A stretch of DNA of 64,000 nucleotides from Talpa occidentalis (GCF_014898055.3 NW_023602073.1:83494678-83558677); one strand, 5' to 3'; shown: positions 22,005-35,185, counted from the first letter of the stretch. The notes: a model not told the origin generated them from the letters alone. A program made the numbers and translations.

Positions 22005-22259
22005 TTTTTTATTTTTTTTTATTTTTTTATTTTTGCATACAAGAGCTGGGGTATAGGCCAGAAGTGCAGGGGTGAGAGGATTCACCAGAGACAGCGTGGG
22101 GAGCAGAACAGGCAGATCTACTGAAATACACCTCTGAGGGGAGCAGCAGGTGAGATAGGAGAGGTCTGCTGTGCCATGTGGGTCACCTCCCTGCATGCTG
22201 CAGTGGCTGGCATAGCTTGATAGTGCTGTCTTTAACCCCTACGCCACCAGAGAGGCCCC
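22005..22259 (-). mobile_element. tRNA-derived SINE (copy 3)
   Basis: Minus-strand copy with T-rich left edge and head 'acgccaccagagaggcccc'. It carries the 'caggtgagataggagaggtc' variant and a deletion and mutations in the tRNA-like part. No clear target duplication. One of the older copies. Confidence 0.85.
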
Positions 22260-22407
22260 AATTTGTGGGTGATTTTAGGTTTTTGGCAATTGTGACTAAG
22301 GCGTCAAACTGATGACACAGTGAACATGTAAGGATTCTCCTGCCTTTGGGATTATCCCCATGAATAAGTAGGATTAATTGGGAGTATATTTTAAAATAGG
22401 TTACTAA

Positions 22408-22459
22408 AGAGAGAGATTAGAGATTAGAGATTAGAGAGATTAGAGATTAGAGATTAGAG
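22408..22459. repeat. short tandem heptamer (AGAGATT)n
   Basis: Roughly seven imperfect units of AGAGATT, one of them shortened to AGAG. Confidence 0.85.
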
Positions 22460-25400
22460 TCAGCATCAATTTGACTTAACTTCAGGAAGACTGGGTTTAT
22501 TAATTTTGCAACATTAATTAGCAGTCAGCTGTTTTTATAATTATAGTCACCACTACTACAGAACATACAAATTTTTCTCTTCGAATAGTGTATAACACAT
22601 TTTTGTTGTGATTGAAATAGCTTTTGTCTACTCTGATCTTTGAGAGGGAAGAGTTAGAGGAAGTAGGAAAAACAAAGAAGAAGTGGTAGATGAGGTGAAC
22701 TAAGTGAGATCTGACAGCCTAACTTAGAACACTCTGGTTGTCTGTGATCCTTGAATGGATGATTCAACTATCATGAAAAGAAAAAGCCCTGAAAGGGTAA
22801 GAAATTAGGGCAAAGATACATTTTGTTTAGTGGGGTGAGTTGGCTTTGAGGGCACCTCTACCGGGTCCGTATTGCAACATCATTTATATTTGGCTTTGGG
22901 TAAAATAAATTCTCAGGGTCTCTGGTCTCTCATTGGTGATATTATCTGCTTTGTGAGTTTACTGAAAGGATTAAAGTGTAGGTTAAATTCCTGGGACCTT
23001 GTCAAGATACACCTTTATAGTTGCTGCCAGTGTTCTTGAGAAAAAGAGATGTTTTGTCACAACAGACATTGTGTAACTTTGATCTCAATGGAAACAAGCA
23101 TTTTAAGCTTTACTTAATAATTTTAAAGTAATTCTTACTAAAAAGGCTATGAGGTACTGAATTGATGATTTTGTATTAGACATATGGATATTGACAGGAT
23201 AGAAATTTTTCCTCGTAACAAAAAAAAGTGTTTTCAATTTTTTCCTCATTGTGAATGTAACGAATATTTAAAACAGCCCCTTATTACTTAATTTTTTGTA
23301 CCAGTTTTCCTTCTCTGACAGGAAAGAACTAGGGGTTGAGGCACAGTTGAAGCCTATTGATCAAGATCTGGAGATGACCTTTATTTTAGAACACTATCAG
23401 TATTCTATTGAAAACAGAATTTTAGTTTTATACCACTTAAAGCGATATTTTCTTCACATCTTAATGGAAAGCCACTTAGCAGTTAACATTATATTAAAAA
23501 AGTGTACATAATTAATTCTATGAATATAATGGCCTACTTGCCATTTGTTTTCTGTCAATCAGAACTAGAAGAATGAATAATCTTGTGCTAAATATTCATT
23601 TCTCAAAATTCTAAATTGTAGGTATGCTCGTACTGTGAAACTAAAATGGGGACACTAGAGGTCTTGGGTAATTGTCTTGTTTGACCATTTCTCCTTTCAG
23701 AATAACACATACACAGTTACTATGAATAAGATGTGAAGAAAAATTCTCTTTGATATAAATAGAAGCTGAACATTTGCATTTACTCCAGCATTCATTTCAA
23801 CTAGATTCCCCTCATTTTTTTTTATTTTTAATGTTTCAGTGTCCAGAAATGGAAAGGAAAATTATAGACTTTTATAGTTGGCTGTGAGTATGGAATCTAA
23901 TTTTATGGATAATGAAGATGAGGCATGGCGAGGTGACATGACTATTCATTCAATTGCTCAGATGGAAAAGCTTGAGGTGGAACTCAAGCCATCTGGCTCT
24001 CTAATCAATGTGTTTTCTATATGTGGTCCCCTTAGACTTAGTGAACACACTTTAATAATTAGAATGAATTCAACATCGGAAGCCAAGGCAATGTGCTGCA
24101 ATATTAACCCAAGACTAGAGTTCTCTCCTTGAAAGTGAATTTCTCACTACTTAGTGCACTGGCTGCTAGATAGTTCTCACATTTAGCAGGTTCTGAAGCA
24201 GCTTCAAACATTTTCATTTCAGAAGAAAACCTGTTAGGGTTCTGAAAATGGTCTTTGAATACAGTCATCTTTGACAGTTTATCTTCCTGTAAATAGGTGC
24301 TCCTTTAGATCTCATCTTTGGGGTAATGTTGGGCCTGCTATACTATTCTAACACTGTACATGGTCCCCAAACTGGAAAGGAGGGAGCTATCCCTGACTTT
24401 TCAATCAAATTCTGTTCATTCTCTAATCCACCCTCTTATTGTACCCCCACTTTCTCTACAGATTTTTATTTATTCAAAAAACTCCTAATTCTCCCATCTG
24501 CCTTCAGAATGAATGTAAGCTTTCCAAGAAACCACAATATATCATTGTATCTTGAGTGCCTAACACAGGTTTGAGCACATTATAAATGATCATTGATTTA
24601 AAAGTGTTCAGCAGTTTAGCATCTTGAAACAAGATGCCTAAGTATGTGTACAGCTATTTCTAGATCCATTTCTGAAATAAGAATCTTAAAGATGGCCTTC
24701 AGAATGAATCATTCATATGACAGTACAAAGATTTATGTTGAAACGTTGCATAAGAATTTCATGTTTTGTTTGAGGAACTTAGATCATAGTTTCTTCCTTT
24801 TTTCATGCTTACTTAGTTTTGTTTTTAAACTGATTTAACAGAAGTTTCAAATTTGAGATTAAAACAAAGAATGGAAGTATGGGTCCTAATTTTTCCTGTT
24901 TGATTTAAAAGTTCAAGTCATATGGGTAATTTTAAAATCATATTCAATGGATCAATAAAGTACCTTTTTCAGTGCCTGGCTGAGAATTATATGCACGGAA
25001 ATAAGTAAGTGGGGCTGGAGACAGAGGTCTCTTTGTAAGAATGGTGTCTAGAGCAATTGGCAGCTAAAAGGCAATTCTTGTGGCAGTTCACAGAAGGGCT
25101 GACTTTTCCCCTCTAGTTTTATACTTAAGACAGAAATTCTGACTGACAGTAGAGGTCACACTTTAAGGAATAGCTTTTTCCCTTAACGTTTAATTTTCAA
25201 ACTGTATTGCTCCTTTTGATGTGTGAGCTTTTCTTTTTCTTGTATATTGACAACTAAATTGAAGCTAAAAACTTAAAGTTTCACTAAATGGAACCCTATG
25301 GAAATTTTCATGAATGGCAGTAAATGGTCACCCAATTGCCTTTAGATTTCATGAGCATTTTTTATGAGCAACCCCAAGAAAGGCTTGAATGTGTTATATA

Positions 25401-25558
25401 TACTTAGAAAATATGATTAAACTAAACTTCACTTAGTGCAAAGGGTGGTTCCTCATTTTGTTTCTCTTTTGTAGCTAACAGTAATAAACTCAATTTATAA
25501 ATGTATAGTGAAGTCTCAAAATTATTCACATTAACTCAGATAGGTAAGGAAAATGTAG
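22460..25558. other. intergenic DNA
   Basis: No gene seen; the 60-84 codon ORFs lack family features. An L2-like 3' fragment is probable at about 24440-24600. Confidence 0.5.
24440..24600 (+). repeat. L2-like LINE 3' fragment
   Basis: Order 'gaatgtaagctttccaagaa', 'atcattgtatcttgagtgcc', 'taacacaggtttgagcac' and 'ataaatgatcattgattt' resembles the L2 3' end (company of 'gtatcc-cag-gcctag-cacag'). Confidence 0.5.
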
Positions 25559-25570
25559 CACCTATTTCTT

Positions 25571-25857
25571 TCTTTTTTTTTTTTTTTTAAAGATTTATTT
25601 ATTTATTTATGCAAGCACTGGGTACCGTCAGAAGCGCAGGAGGGTGAGAGGATTCACCAGAGCCAGAGCGGGGAGCAGAACAGGCAGACCGATGAAATAC
25701 ACTGTTGAGGGGAACAGCGGGCGGCAGGAGAGGTCTGCGCGCCATGTGGGACCCTCCTCCGGTGGCTGGGGAGCAGCCAGGGATCAAACCGGCGCTGCAG
25801 AGGCTGCGGGCAGCTTCGCAGCCCAGCGCTCAACCGCTGCACCACCGGGGAGGTCCA
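25571..25857 (-). mobile_element. tRNA-derived SINE (copy 4)
   Basis: Minus-strand copy with 12-bp perfect target duplication CACCTATTTCTT (25559-25570 and 25858-25869). Young variant with 'gcgcgccatgtgggaccctc' and 'ctccggtggctggggagc'. Confidence 0.95.
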
Positions 25858-25869
25858 CACCTATTTCTT

Positions 25870-28399
25870 AATAGCTCATCTGACTTTCCTCATGAATCCC
25901 ACCCTGCTAATTTATAGGGACACATTAGAATTGTCAGGGGGAACTACTTGTATCACTTCACCTTTATATATCTGAGTTTGGCTTAAACATCCAGACTATT
26001 CAAAGTTTGGATTAAGACTAGTAAAATGGTCGTTTTGGAATGATCATCTTTCTGTAAATTACTAGTCGCTCCCTTTTCTTTTCTTGCCTGATACGGCAAG
26101 TCATTGAAGATATTTTATTATATTCTTATTATAGTAGAGGAGGACAAGTGAAAAGATCTGGGGGTGTCTTCTAACTGTTCTCTGGGCACAGCTGTGGAAT
26201 AGTTGGGCTAGGCTGCCCCTGGATTGGTAATTATGATTCATCTGTCTGATGGGACTTAAACTTAGTGTTGGCCATGGTGGAACCAATAGCCTTCAGTCTT
26301 CAAGTTGCTACCGATAGCAGCCACATCATCTAGACTCCAAGCCCTTGTAAGGCCATGGGCAATGTGGGCTCTCCTGGGCCCGCGTATACAATGGGAAAAC
26401 AAAGACATTGATATATGCTGATTTTCCTATTCACCTTCTGCTACCATCTCAGTTCCACTGATCCATGCTATGGTGGAAGTGCCTGCTAGAGAAGCATCTC
26501 CTAAAGGCTTTGGCTACATAGACCACTTGGCCAGGTGTGATGCCTAGAAGACCTGGCACTTTCTGCCTCTTGATATGGATGTTTCTGAAGACTAATATGA
26601 ATTGGCTAAAGAGGTTATTTATGTAGAAAGTCAGAAGAAAAACTATATTACTGTATAATAAAAGACACAAAGTACTTTTTTGGGGGGTAGAATCTAGAAG
26701 TTGGAATAGACATTAGGAAGTATGAAGTCCATCATCTGCATTTACTTAGAAAACAGTTATTTGTTATTTAGGTTTAGCGCTAATCTTCATCTCCTAATCC
26801 TCTAGAGATTCTGCTTGCCTCAATGACACAAGTGCAAATTTCTGTAAGTGCAAATTTCTATGAAGTATCCTAAATAGATGCAGACTGGAAGATGTCAAAC
26901 TATATATCCTAATGTCTACCTTTCTATTCACTCTTTGATCTAAATTAGTTAAATAAGTACTTTCATTTTGGAGACGTCTGTGTGGTACAGATTTGATTCC
27001 GTGATTTGAATCTCATCTTCTTGAATTGGCCATGTGACCTTGGCCGTGAGATATTCTAGAACTTCCGTTTCTTTGTCTGTAAGGTGGGAATATTAATACT
27101 CACCTTGCAGATGTCTGAAAGTTAGAGGATTGCAGTATTTCCCTGACACAGTTTAGGTAATGCCACTAATATTGCTGTTGGTATTTCTTGAGTATTTATT
27201 GTTTCTGAGTGTTTCTTTTAAAGCCCAAAATTTTACAAAGGAGGCAGAAGGTAAGAAAGAAGAAAAGATACAACAACAGTGCAGTGTTACAACAATTAAA
27301 AAAAGCATCCAGTATATATTTTGCACTTACAGTACATCTCAATTTGACACTAAATTTTCATTGGAAAAGACAGAAAGGCAGATCTTTCTATACTATTTTA
27401 GAATGTCCTTTGATTTTTGTTTAGCATTTGTTTTCTGTTTAGAATAAAAATCAAATCCTTATCAAATCTGATGGTTATGATAAAAATGACATCACAAGTA
27501 GAAAAAAACACTATATAAATTAATGTTATTATGTTTATAATGTAGTTATTTCAGGAATATTAAATAATCTACTTTTTAAACTAAGGAAAATCTATAAAAA
27601 ATGCCCATCAGGGAATTTGATGAGAAATAATAAAATACTTAATGGTTCAGAAAGTTAGTTTCCATTTTGTCATCAATATTTTTGTATGGAAAGCAAAAAT
27701 ATGAGCGAGGTAGTTAGTTTTCCCAAAAGTGTTTTCAAGACAAATTTGTCCACCTAAGTAAAACTCTGCCGATAAACATTTCTCTCTACTCTTAATCTTC
27801 AGGCCTCCTACATACACTGTACCTGCACAAATGCTATTGCTGGTTCAAGCTAAAGTATGGGAATTCTGCTAAAAGAAATAACCAGCCCAGAAAAAAATTT
27901 CAACAAGTGTCCATAAAAGCGATAAATCAGATAATTTTTGAGTGGTAACTATACTTAGATTCGCAGAGTGGATAATCCATAAAAGAGCTGCTTTCAACTT
28001 TACAGACATAATTATCTTGGTAAGCAGCTTCATTATTGACACCAGGGAGACTCATACACTTCTATAGTATCCTTATATGTGGAGGTATTGACATCCTTAA
28101 AAGTTAGGGGGAAGTGAGGTTTTATCATGGGGTATTTTTTCTAATATAACAGGGAATTATAACTAGAAATGCTTCCAACGGGAAATTATGCCTTCCCCAT
28201 TACAAACCTTCCTCCACCACCATCAATTTGAAGAAACTGTTACCTTGGGAATTAAACTAATGATACAGGTAATGGGTAAAATTCCTTTTTGCAGTAGTTG
28301 TCTTCTGAGGTAGGCTGTCTGAAATATTTAGGGATGTATTTAAAATATATACCTGTCCTGAAAGTTACATAAGATTGTTAAACTTAAAAAGACAATAAA
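25870..28399. other. intergenic DNA with a MIR relic
   Basis: No gene. 26100-26640 is GC-richer and may be an unclassified old repeat. The MIR relic is at 26975-27145. Confidence 0.45.
26975..27145 (+). repeat. MIR SINE relic
   Basis: MIR order: 'gatttgaatctcatcttctt', 'ccatgtgaccttggccgtga', 'cgtttctttgtctgtaagg', 'tgggaatattaatactcacc'. Confidence 0.75.
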
Positions 28400-29710
28400 A
28401 AGAAATCATGTTCTTGGGTAGAAAACTTATGTTGTTAACATGTCAGTTCTCCCAAGTTGATCTAAGATTCAGTGCAACATTGATGGAGGTTCCAGAGGAC
28501 TTCTTTGTAGAAACTGGCAATCTAATTCTAGTGTGTGTGCATGCATGTGTGTGTGTGTGTGTGTGTGTGTACTTCAAAAATACATAATTAAGACAATGTA
28601 GTCTTGGTGCAAGAATAGACAAATACATCAATGGAATGAAATAAAGAGTTCAGAAATAAACCAATACTTACAGTCAACTGATTTTTTGATGATAGTGCCG
28701 AGGCAAAATTTGATACGGATAATACTGTCAGGACATAGTGCTGAGACGCCTGGATATTCAAATGGAAGAAAAATGAGCCTTGATTTCTATTCATTTTGTA
28801 CATAAAAATAAACTCAAAGTGGACCACAGACTTAAAGTAAAATTTAAACATAAAAATTCCAGAAGAAAACAGGGAATGCTTTTCAAGATTTGAGAACAGT
28901 GAGTTTTTTTAGGTAAACGATAACCCTATCCACAAAAGTTGATAAAATTTGACTTTATTAAAGTTAATTTCTGCTTTTCCCAAAATATTGCTAAGAAAAT
29001 GAGAAAAGCCATAGATCAAAAGAAAATGCCTGATATTTATATGTAAGGATTTATATATATTCAGGTCTTGCATTCAGAATATACAAAGAAATCTTGCAAC
29101 CCAATAAATAATAAAATGACAATAATAAGGTGGGCAAAATGATTTAAGTGGACACTTCCCAAATACACATATATATGAAATGATGGCTAATATGGACATG
29201 AAAATAAGGGCATGAGCACCTCCTTAATCAACAGGGAAGTGTGAGTGTAAATTACAACCATAATGATATATTACTAATGGTCTAGTCAAAATTGTAAGAA
29301 ATTGATGATATCAAGTGTTGGAAATAAATTGGAGTAAATAAAACTCTCATACACTACAGCTAGAAATGTAAAATACTATAGTTATTTGGGAAAACAGTTT
29401 CTTATAAAATTAAACATAAACTTCCATATGACTCAGGTTTGTGCATATACTTGAAAGGAACGGTACACTAATGGTACACTAATGGTCACAATAACTTCAT
29501 TCATAATAGCCCCAAACTGGAAACAACCCAATAACTTTTCATATATGAGTGGAAAATTTGTGTAGTATTTCTACAAATTACTTAGCAATAAAAAATAAAC
29601 TTCTTTTACATGCAACAACAGCGAGGACTTTTCAAAACACCTGAGCAAAAGAAGTCAGACCCAAAAGAAAATGAGTTGTATGATTTTCTTTTCTATACCC
29701 TTGCTGTAAA
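28400..29710 (+). mobile_element. L1 LINE fragment (ORF2 3' part), plus strand
   Basis: Begins with the ORF2-like 'aaatcatgttcttgggtag' and 'aagttgatctaagattcag', continues through 'gcaagaatagacaaatacat' and 'tttggaaataaattggagta'-type text, and ends near 'cttagcaataaaaaataaac' and 'aagaagtcagacccaaaaga'. Many stops and indels; dead copy. A (TG)n has grown inside at 28531-28570. Confidence 0.8.
28531..28570. repeat. (TG)n microsatellite
   Basis: GT repeats with a GCATGCAT interruption, inside the L1 copy. Confidence 0.95.
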
Positions 29711-30382
29711 TTAACTGATAGTTCATAAAATTTAATCCCCCCATTTGTTTTCTCTTGTTTTGAATTTTTTTTCAATTATATGCCTTTAGAGAAAATATTG
29801 GAAATACAGAGAAGTTTTAAGTCTATGCACAGTACAACTTAAACATACAATCATGACTAATAATTCTGGTATGTTTTCCATTCAGTTTTGACTTGTGTTT
29901 AGGTATAGCTCAAGAAAACTCTTCAAATTCAAAGGGATGAGATTAAGTAATTAAAGTAAATGGAATTGGTGAATAAGAGTCAGCTGTGTCAGGTACTTAT
30001 ACCTTAGGATCAGGTTGATGGAAGAGAGAATATTTCAGTTTGGTTTTAGAACAGAAATAGCATTTTGAAAAATAGAGAATAAGGAAAAAAGCATTACATG
30101 ATAAAAGAAAAATATGGAGGCATTAAAATATATATGATATGAATAATTTAGTGGTTAACAGTGGTACTGAGGAATCAATTAAAATGTTGTGTGCCAGTTT
30201 CCTTGTTTCTGCGTTGGGGATAGTCATATTTACCTTTTTAATTTTCTATAAAATGGAACATGTTTAGATAATCCATTTTCAAATACTCTGAACTCTTCAA
30301 AGGAAAGACACCTAAAAATGTACAGCATAATTGAGGTATCAGATTTTTGTCACTCTTGCTATTATAATTATATATAAAATAT

Positions 30383-31122
30383 TGTAGGGTAAGCTAAAAA
30401 GTATCAGGCTTTTCTGCCCTCCCGCCATTAGGATAGATGAGGGAACCCTGTGGTCCTGAATGCATGCCTGATGGCGGGCACCTGAAGTGGGTATACCTGG
30501 GCTAAGACTGCGTTTTTTTTTTTTTTTTTTTAATAGAGGCATGTTATTTATTTATTTATTTATTTATTTGTTCATTTGTTTTGTTTTGTTTATACATGCA
30601 CTGGGTACAGTCAGAAGCGCGGGAGGGTGAGAGAATTCACCAGAAGCAGAGCGGGGAGCAGAGCAGGCAGAAGAACCGAAGTACACTGCTGAGGGGAGCA
30701 GCGGGCGGCAGGAGAGGTCTGCGCGCCATGTGGGACCCTCCTCCGGTGGCCGGGGAGCAGCCGGGGATCGAACCGGCGCCGCAGAGACCGCGGGCAACTG
30801 CCCAACCCAGCGCTCAACCGCTGCGCCACCGGGGAGGCCCTAAGACTGCGTTTTTAAGGGCAGCATCACGGGGCCGCCAGTAGAAGCCGAGAGAAGGAGA
30901 AGCAGAGAAGCAGAAGCAGAACTATGAGAGAGCCTAGATAGAGTGAGGATTTGCTGGGGGTTTGGAGGACTGCCAGCCTCCCGGCCCCCCAGCACCCCTG
31001 CCTGCCATGTGCCTGGTAAATCTAAATAAAAGACCTGCAAAAGCCACTGAGGACTCTGACTCCTCCTTCACCCGGTCTGCTGGATCAGAAAACCTGCTCA
31101 GTGCCCTGTTCCAGCCCCTACA
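30383..31122 (+). mobile_element. solo LTR of an endogenous retrovirus, split by a SINE
   Basis: Starts TGTAGGG and ends CCCTACA (perfect inverted ends), flanked by AATAT on both sides (30378-30382 and 31123-31127). AATAAA lies at 31025-31030, followed by a GC-rich U5-like end. Without the inserted SINE it is about 400 bp. No internal gag/pol/env beside it, so it is a solo LTR; the short 4-5 bp duplication suits class I or III. Family not named. Confidence 0.8.
30518..30840 (-). mobile_element. tRNA-derived SINE (copy 5), nested in the LTR
   Basis: Target duplication TAAGACTGCGTTTTT at about 30503-30517 and 30841-30855 interrupts the LTR. Young variant with 'ctccggtggccggggagcag' and a long simple TTTA/TTTG tail. 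Confidence 0.95.
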
Positions 31123-31127
31123 AATAT

Positions 31128-33304
31128 ATAATATAACATAATAATATAATGTATATTATATGACTATATTTTTCAGTCATTTCTATGAAAAAATTAGCAA
31201 GAAAAATGTATTTCAAGTTTTTAGTAAAAACTTATTGTATAGATTTTTATTCACAAGGAAAAGGTATTAGAAAATCATGCTTTTTCTAGATTAAATGGGA
31301 AGACATTAACTTAGTTTTTTATATGTTTTTGGAGCCCTCTGACTATGATAGTATGCCTGGCAATGATTTTTACAGAGATAATTTTCAATTTTAATCATTA
31401 CTAGTTTGGCTGTTTCAAAATCAGGTTATATATTATTCAAATACCACTCTTTAGAGTCTAAAAACAACTCACTACTGTGTATTCAAAAACATAAATTTAT
31501 CAGTTGTAGGCAGTTGTAAATAGTTCAGAGTGTTAAAATGATGGCAGTTACATTTCTGATATTCTGCTTCTCATGTTAAAACAATAATCTAAAAAGCAAT
31601 GGAACAAAGAGAAACATTGACAATCTATCTGTTTAATTATCCATATGAAGACTTGACTCATTACAATCTTGAATTCCCCATGTTTTATATGATGAACATA
31701 AAAGCCTCTTGTTAGTTCCCATGTCATATAAAATTATATAGGATTATATTACAATTAAGGCTGTATTCTTATCTTCACATGGGCTAAATAAAAATCTTAT
31801 TTAGACTTAGATGGGAATAATTTATCATTTTGCGAGTGGAATTTTATAGTTTTATGAAATAGTTTTAATTTTTAAGGGACATGTAATTCTGTTGTGACAG
31901 GTGTAGAAAATGAACTCAAGTGTATAAGATACAGCACAGATCTTACTGTCCAAATAAAATTAAACAGATTCTGACTGTGGTGTGGGATAAGGAAAAGGGC
32001 CTATAGTTGCTGGGCCATCATGGTCCCAGTTGACATATGATACTTAAATTTCAAAACTGGTACTTTCTTGAAGTTTCATATCTTTGTTCCCTGACAAGTA
32101 CAGGGCACAGGACTTTTTGCTAAGATTGGGGTGGTCAAAACCTAGGGTCTATCCTTCTCAGATACACCAGGGAGTCATCCCTTTGAGGTCTTGCTACATT
32201 TTTGCAGGTGTATGTGCACAGTGGTACATTTTGTGCCATGTGAAAAATGTTAAATTGAGGGAATAAGGAAGTTTAGATTCAGACTGTACCCTGTACATCA
32301 GGATTTGGGCTCCACCATGAGATGTTCATTTTACTCTGGATAGAGGCATCATCTGTTCATAATATTCCTTTGGCCTGTATCTGTGCAGAAGGGTTGCCTT
32401 TTCTAGTAGCACAAAGGCTTCAGATACAAACTAGCTGTGGCCCTCCTTCCTTCCAGCATTGCATGAACAGCACACATTGTTTCCCTCTATGGAGCCAGTC
32501 TTCCAATCTTGATTCTCTTTCCACTGCATGAGGAGGCGATCTCTCAGCACGGCTGCCTCTCAAAGGCACTATTCTTCTCCCATCCTCTTCTAGGACTCCT
32601 AGCAAAATCCCCTTTGAGGACTTAATATTTTGAAAATGAGTGAAAAGATCTTTGACTGCAGATTATTTTGCTCTCTCCCTGGCCAAGATATCTATGGAAA
32701 GGAATTATCAAGGCATTAATACCAAATTGGGACAAGAGTCAGGAGAAACTAAGTGTGCAAGGCACACACTTTTATCTCAAAACCCTCAGCACACAAGTAT
32801 TAAGGGTAAATAATGGGCTGATGATTATGATCTGCCACTCCTCTCACTTCTAAGGAGGAAGGATCCGTTTTTGGGTTTTTTTTTTTTTTTTTTTTGTTTT
32901 TGTCTTTGCTAGACCATTTATCTTGGACTTGAGAACGACTGTCCATAATAAGACATGGGGAGGAGGAGACCAGAAGTCAACAGCTGGACAATAAATATAG
33001 AAGAAAGTAAGGGGGGAAGGGTATAAGGCTGAGACGATTCCTAGAAGAGAGGAGATCTGAAGGTATTACAAGTGGAGTCCTGAAGAGGGGGGGCAGCAGA
33101 CATGACAGCAAGTTATTAAAGAGCAGCTCAAAAGTATCCTTTAGAATGTCTGCTTTCTTTGTTGCTGCAATCCCCACCACCCCTCACCTTCTCAAGAGAC
33201 TAGGTAAACACCTTGTGGAGAGGCCGAGAAATGTATTTTTTCAGGCTATGACAATGTACAGAGACTGTCTTCCAGGTGGCTTAGTCTAGTTGGAGCATGT
33301 AGTT
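31128..33304. other. intergenic DNA, no gene seen
   Basis: AT-rich with a T-tract near 32877-32897. The ORFs of 60-69 codons at 32084-32853 have no recognisable domains. Confidence 0.5.
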
Positions 33305-33318
33305 AATCTGCATGGTCA

Positions 33319-33587
33319 GGGCCTCCCCGGTGGCAGCGGTTGAGCGCTGGGTTGCGAAGCTGCCCGCAGTCTCTGCAGAGCTGGTTCGATCCCCGGCTGC
33401 TCCCCGGCCACCAGAGGAGGGTCCCACATGGCGCGCAGACCTCTCCTGCCGCCTGCTGCTCCCCTCAGCAGTGTACTTCAGTCCTTCTGCCTGCTCTGCT
33501 CCCTGCTCTGGCTCTGGTGAATTCTCTCACCCTCCCGCGCTTCTGACTGTACCCAGTGCTTGTATAAATAAATAATCTTTAAAAAAA
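33319..33587 (+). mobile_element. tRNA-derived SINE (copy 6)
   Basis: Plus-strand copy. Head GGGCCTCCCCGGTGGCAGCG holds an A-box-like region, and a B box GGTTCGATCCC lies at about 33383-33393. The tail is TATAAATAAATAATCTTTAA. Target duplication AATCTGCAT..TCA (33305 and 33588). Best copy to read the family in the sense direction. Confidence 0.95.
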
Positions 33588-33689
33588 AATCTGCATCATC
33601 AACAAGGAATATGCTGTAAATTGTAGTCATGGAGGGAAAGTCAATGATGGGCCAATACACCCATGAAAATGGATACAATTTAAATGGAT

Positions 33690-34400
33690 AATTTCAAATG
33701 TACTTTAGGATATTATATGGTCATTCACTGATAGTAGCATATAAATTGGTAAAACCACTTTGGAAAACTATTTGACTGTAGCTACTAAAGAACAATGTAT
33801 GTATGCTCTATTAGCAATTAAACTCATAGATGGATGCCCAGCCAAAATGAATATATATGTGCAACAAAAAATATATACTATTCAAATTGTGATTATTATT
33901 CATAAGTGAAATGTATATTCAAGAACAGAAACCTACATAATAATGATCATGAATCATTTACAAATATTCATGGCAGTAGAACTGATTCTTATGAACAGAA
34001 TTTTGAGTGAAAGTAGTCAGAAGCAGAACAACTGATAATCATATACATATAGAATGCAAAAACAGGCAGGACAGTTTTAGTGTGTTACAATTCAGAATGG
34101 CGATTACCCTTGGGGAAGGGTTGGTGACAGGAAGTATAAAGGGGCTTCTGATATCTTGATAATGTTTTTTTTTTTTTTTTGTGGGCCCCTCACCGGCGGT
34201 GGGGGAACAAACCGGCGCTGCAGAAGCTGCGGGCAGCCTCGCAGCCCAAGGCTCAACCACTGCGCCACCAGGGGAGGCCCAATGTTCTGTTTTTTTATTG
34301 GCTGCATGGGTGTGTTGTTTGTGAAAGTACAGTTAGCAGTGTAGTTATAATGTGTTCAGTTTTCACTGTATGTCAGTAAAAACTAAAATAAAAGCAATGG
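33690..34400 (+). mobile_element. L1 LINE 3' end (old), split by a truncated SINE
   Basis: Matches old L1 text in order: 'aaccactttggaaaactatt', 'ttcatggcagtagaactgat', 'gagtgaaagtagtcagaagc', 'aacaggcaggacagttttag', 'gcgattacccttggggaagg'. After the SINE come 'gttctgttttttattggctg' and a poly-A end with AATAAA. Confidence 0.75.
34168..34280 (-). mobile_element. truncated tRNA-derived SINE (copy 7)
   Basis: Only about 100 bp of the tRNA-like head follow a poly-T, with AATGTT repeated on both sides (34161 and 34281). It has the tail directly on the tRNA-like part, so it looks like a head-only insert rather than a later deletion. Confidence 0.85.
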
Positions 34401-34434
34401 GTTTTAATTTGTCCACATATCATATATTGGCCTT

Positions 34435-35185
34435 TGTTTTCTTTTTACAGTGAGGTAATATTGGTTTACAACATTGTTTGTGTTTCAGAGGTACAGGATT
34501 TCCCCTTTCAGGTGTTGTTACTAAATCACACCCACCAACAAAGCACCCACTTCTATGGATTGTTATTAGTTTGATTTTATCTAATCCTCTATTTTGATTC
34601 TCTATATTCCAAACCTAAGTGATATCATTTCATATTTGCATTTATCCTTCTGACTTATTTTGCTTAATTCCCTCCAGTTCCATCCATATTGTCTCAAATA
34701 GGAAGAGTTTATCTTTTTAACAGCTGAGTAGTTTTCCATAATATATATTTCATATCTTACTAATCTACTCATCTGTTTTTTGAACATTTAGGTTGTTTCC
34801 ACAGCTTGGCTATTATAAAAAAATGTTGCAATGGATACAGGAACACATATTTCCCTTGAAATCAGTGTTTTTATATTTTGGGGTAGACACCTAGGAATGG
34901 AATTGCTGAGTCCTATGGTAAATAATGGTAGAGCCATTATTTATATTTTGAGACACTTTCATACTGTTTTCCATAGAGGCTGGACCAGTCTACATTCCCA
35001 ACAGTTTAAGAGGGTTCCTTTTTTGCATAGCCCCACCTACACTTGTTTCTAATATTTTGGATATTTTGCAAGGTGGTTTCTCACTGTGGTTTTGATGTAC
35101 ATTTCCTTGATGATAAGCATTTTTTTCCATGTGCCTGTTGGTCATCTATATGTCTTCTTGGAGAAGTATCTATTTTGGCCACTCT
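34435..35185 (-). mobile_element. L1 LINE fragment (3' end), minus strand
   Basis: Reverse L1 3' text: 'gaggtaatattggtttacaa', 'tcaaataggaagagtttatc', 'ggttgtttccacagcttggc', 'ctaggaatggaattgctgag', 'agaggctggaccagtc...' and 'cctgttggtcatctatatgt'. Old; coding capacity lost. Confidence 0.8.

Noticed and set aside
22408..22459. CRISPR-like short repeats
   Set aside because: Simple heptamer slippage repeat without spacers, in a mammalian genome.
30581..30883. ORFs of 60-136 codons with repeated words such as PPEEGPTWRADLSCRPLLPS
   Set aside because: The same translated text recurs at 10.6, 25.7, 33.4, 35.6, 36.1 and 63.4 kb because it is the body of the SINE, not a protein family.
33319..33400. 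tRNA gene
   Set aside because: A and B boxes are present, but this is the tRNA-like head of a SINE followed by an unrelated body and A-rich tail; fifteen diverged copies.
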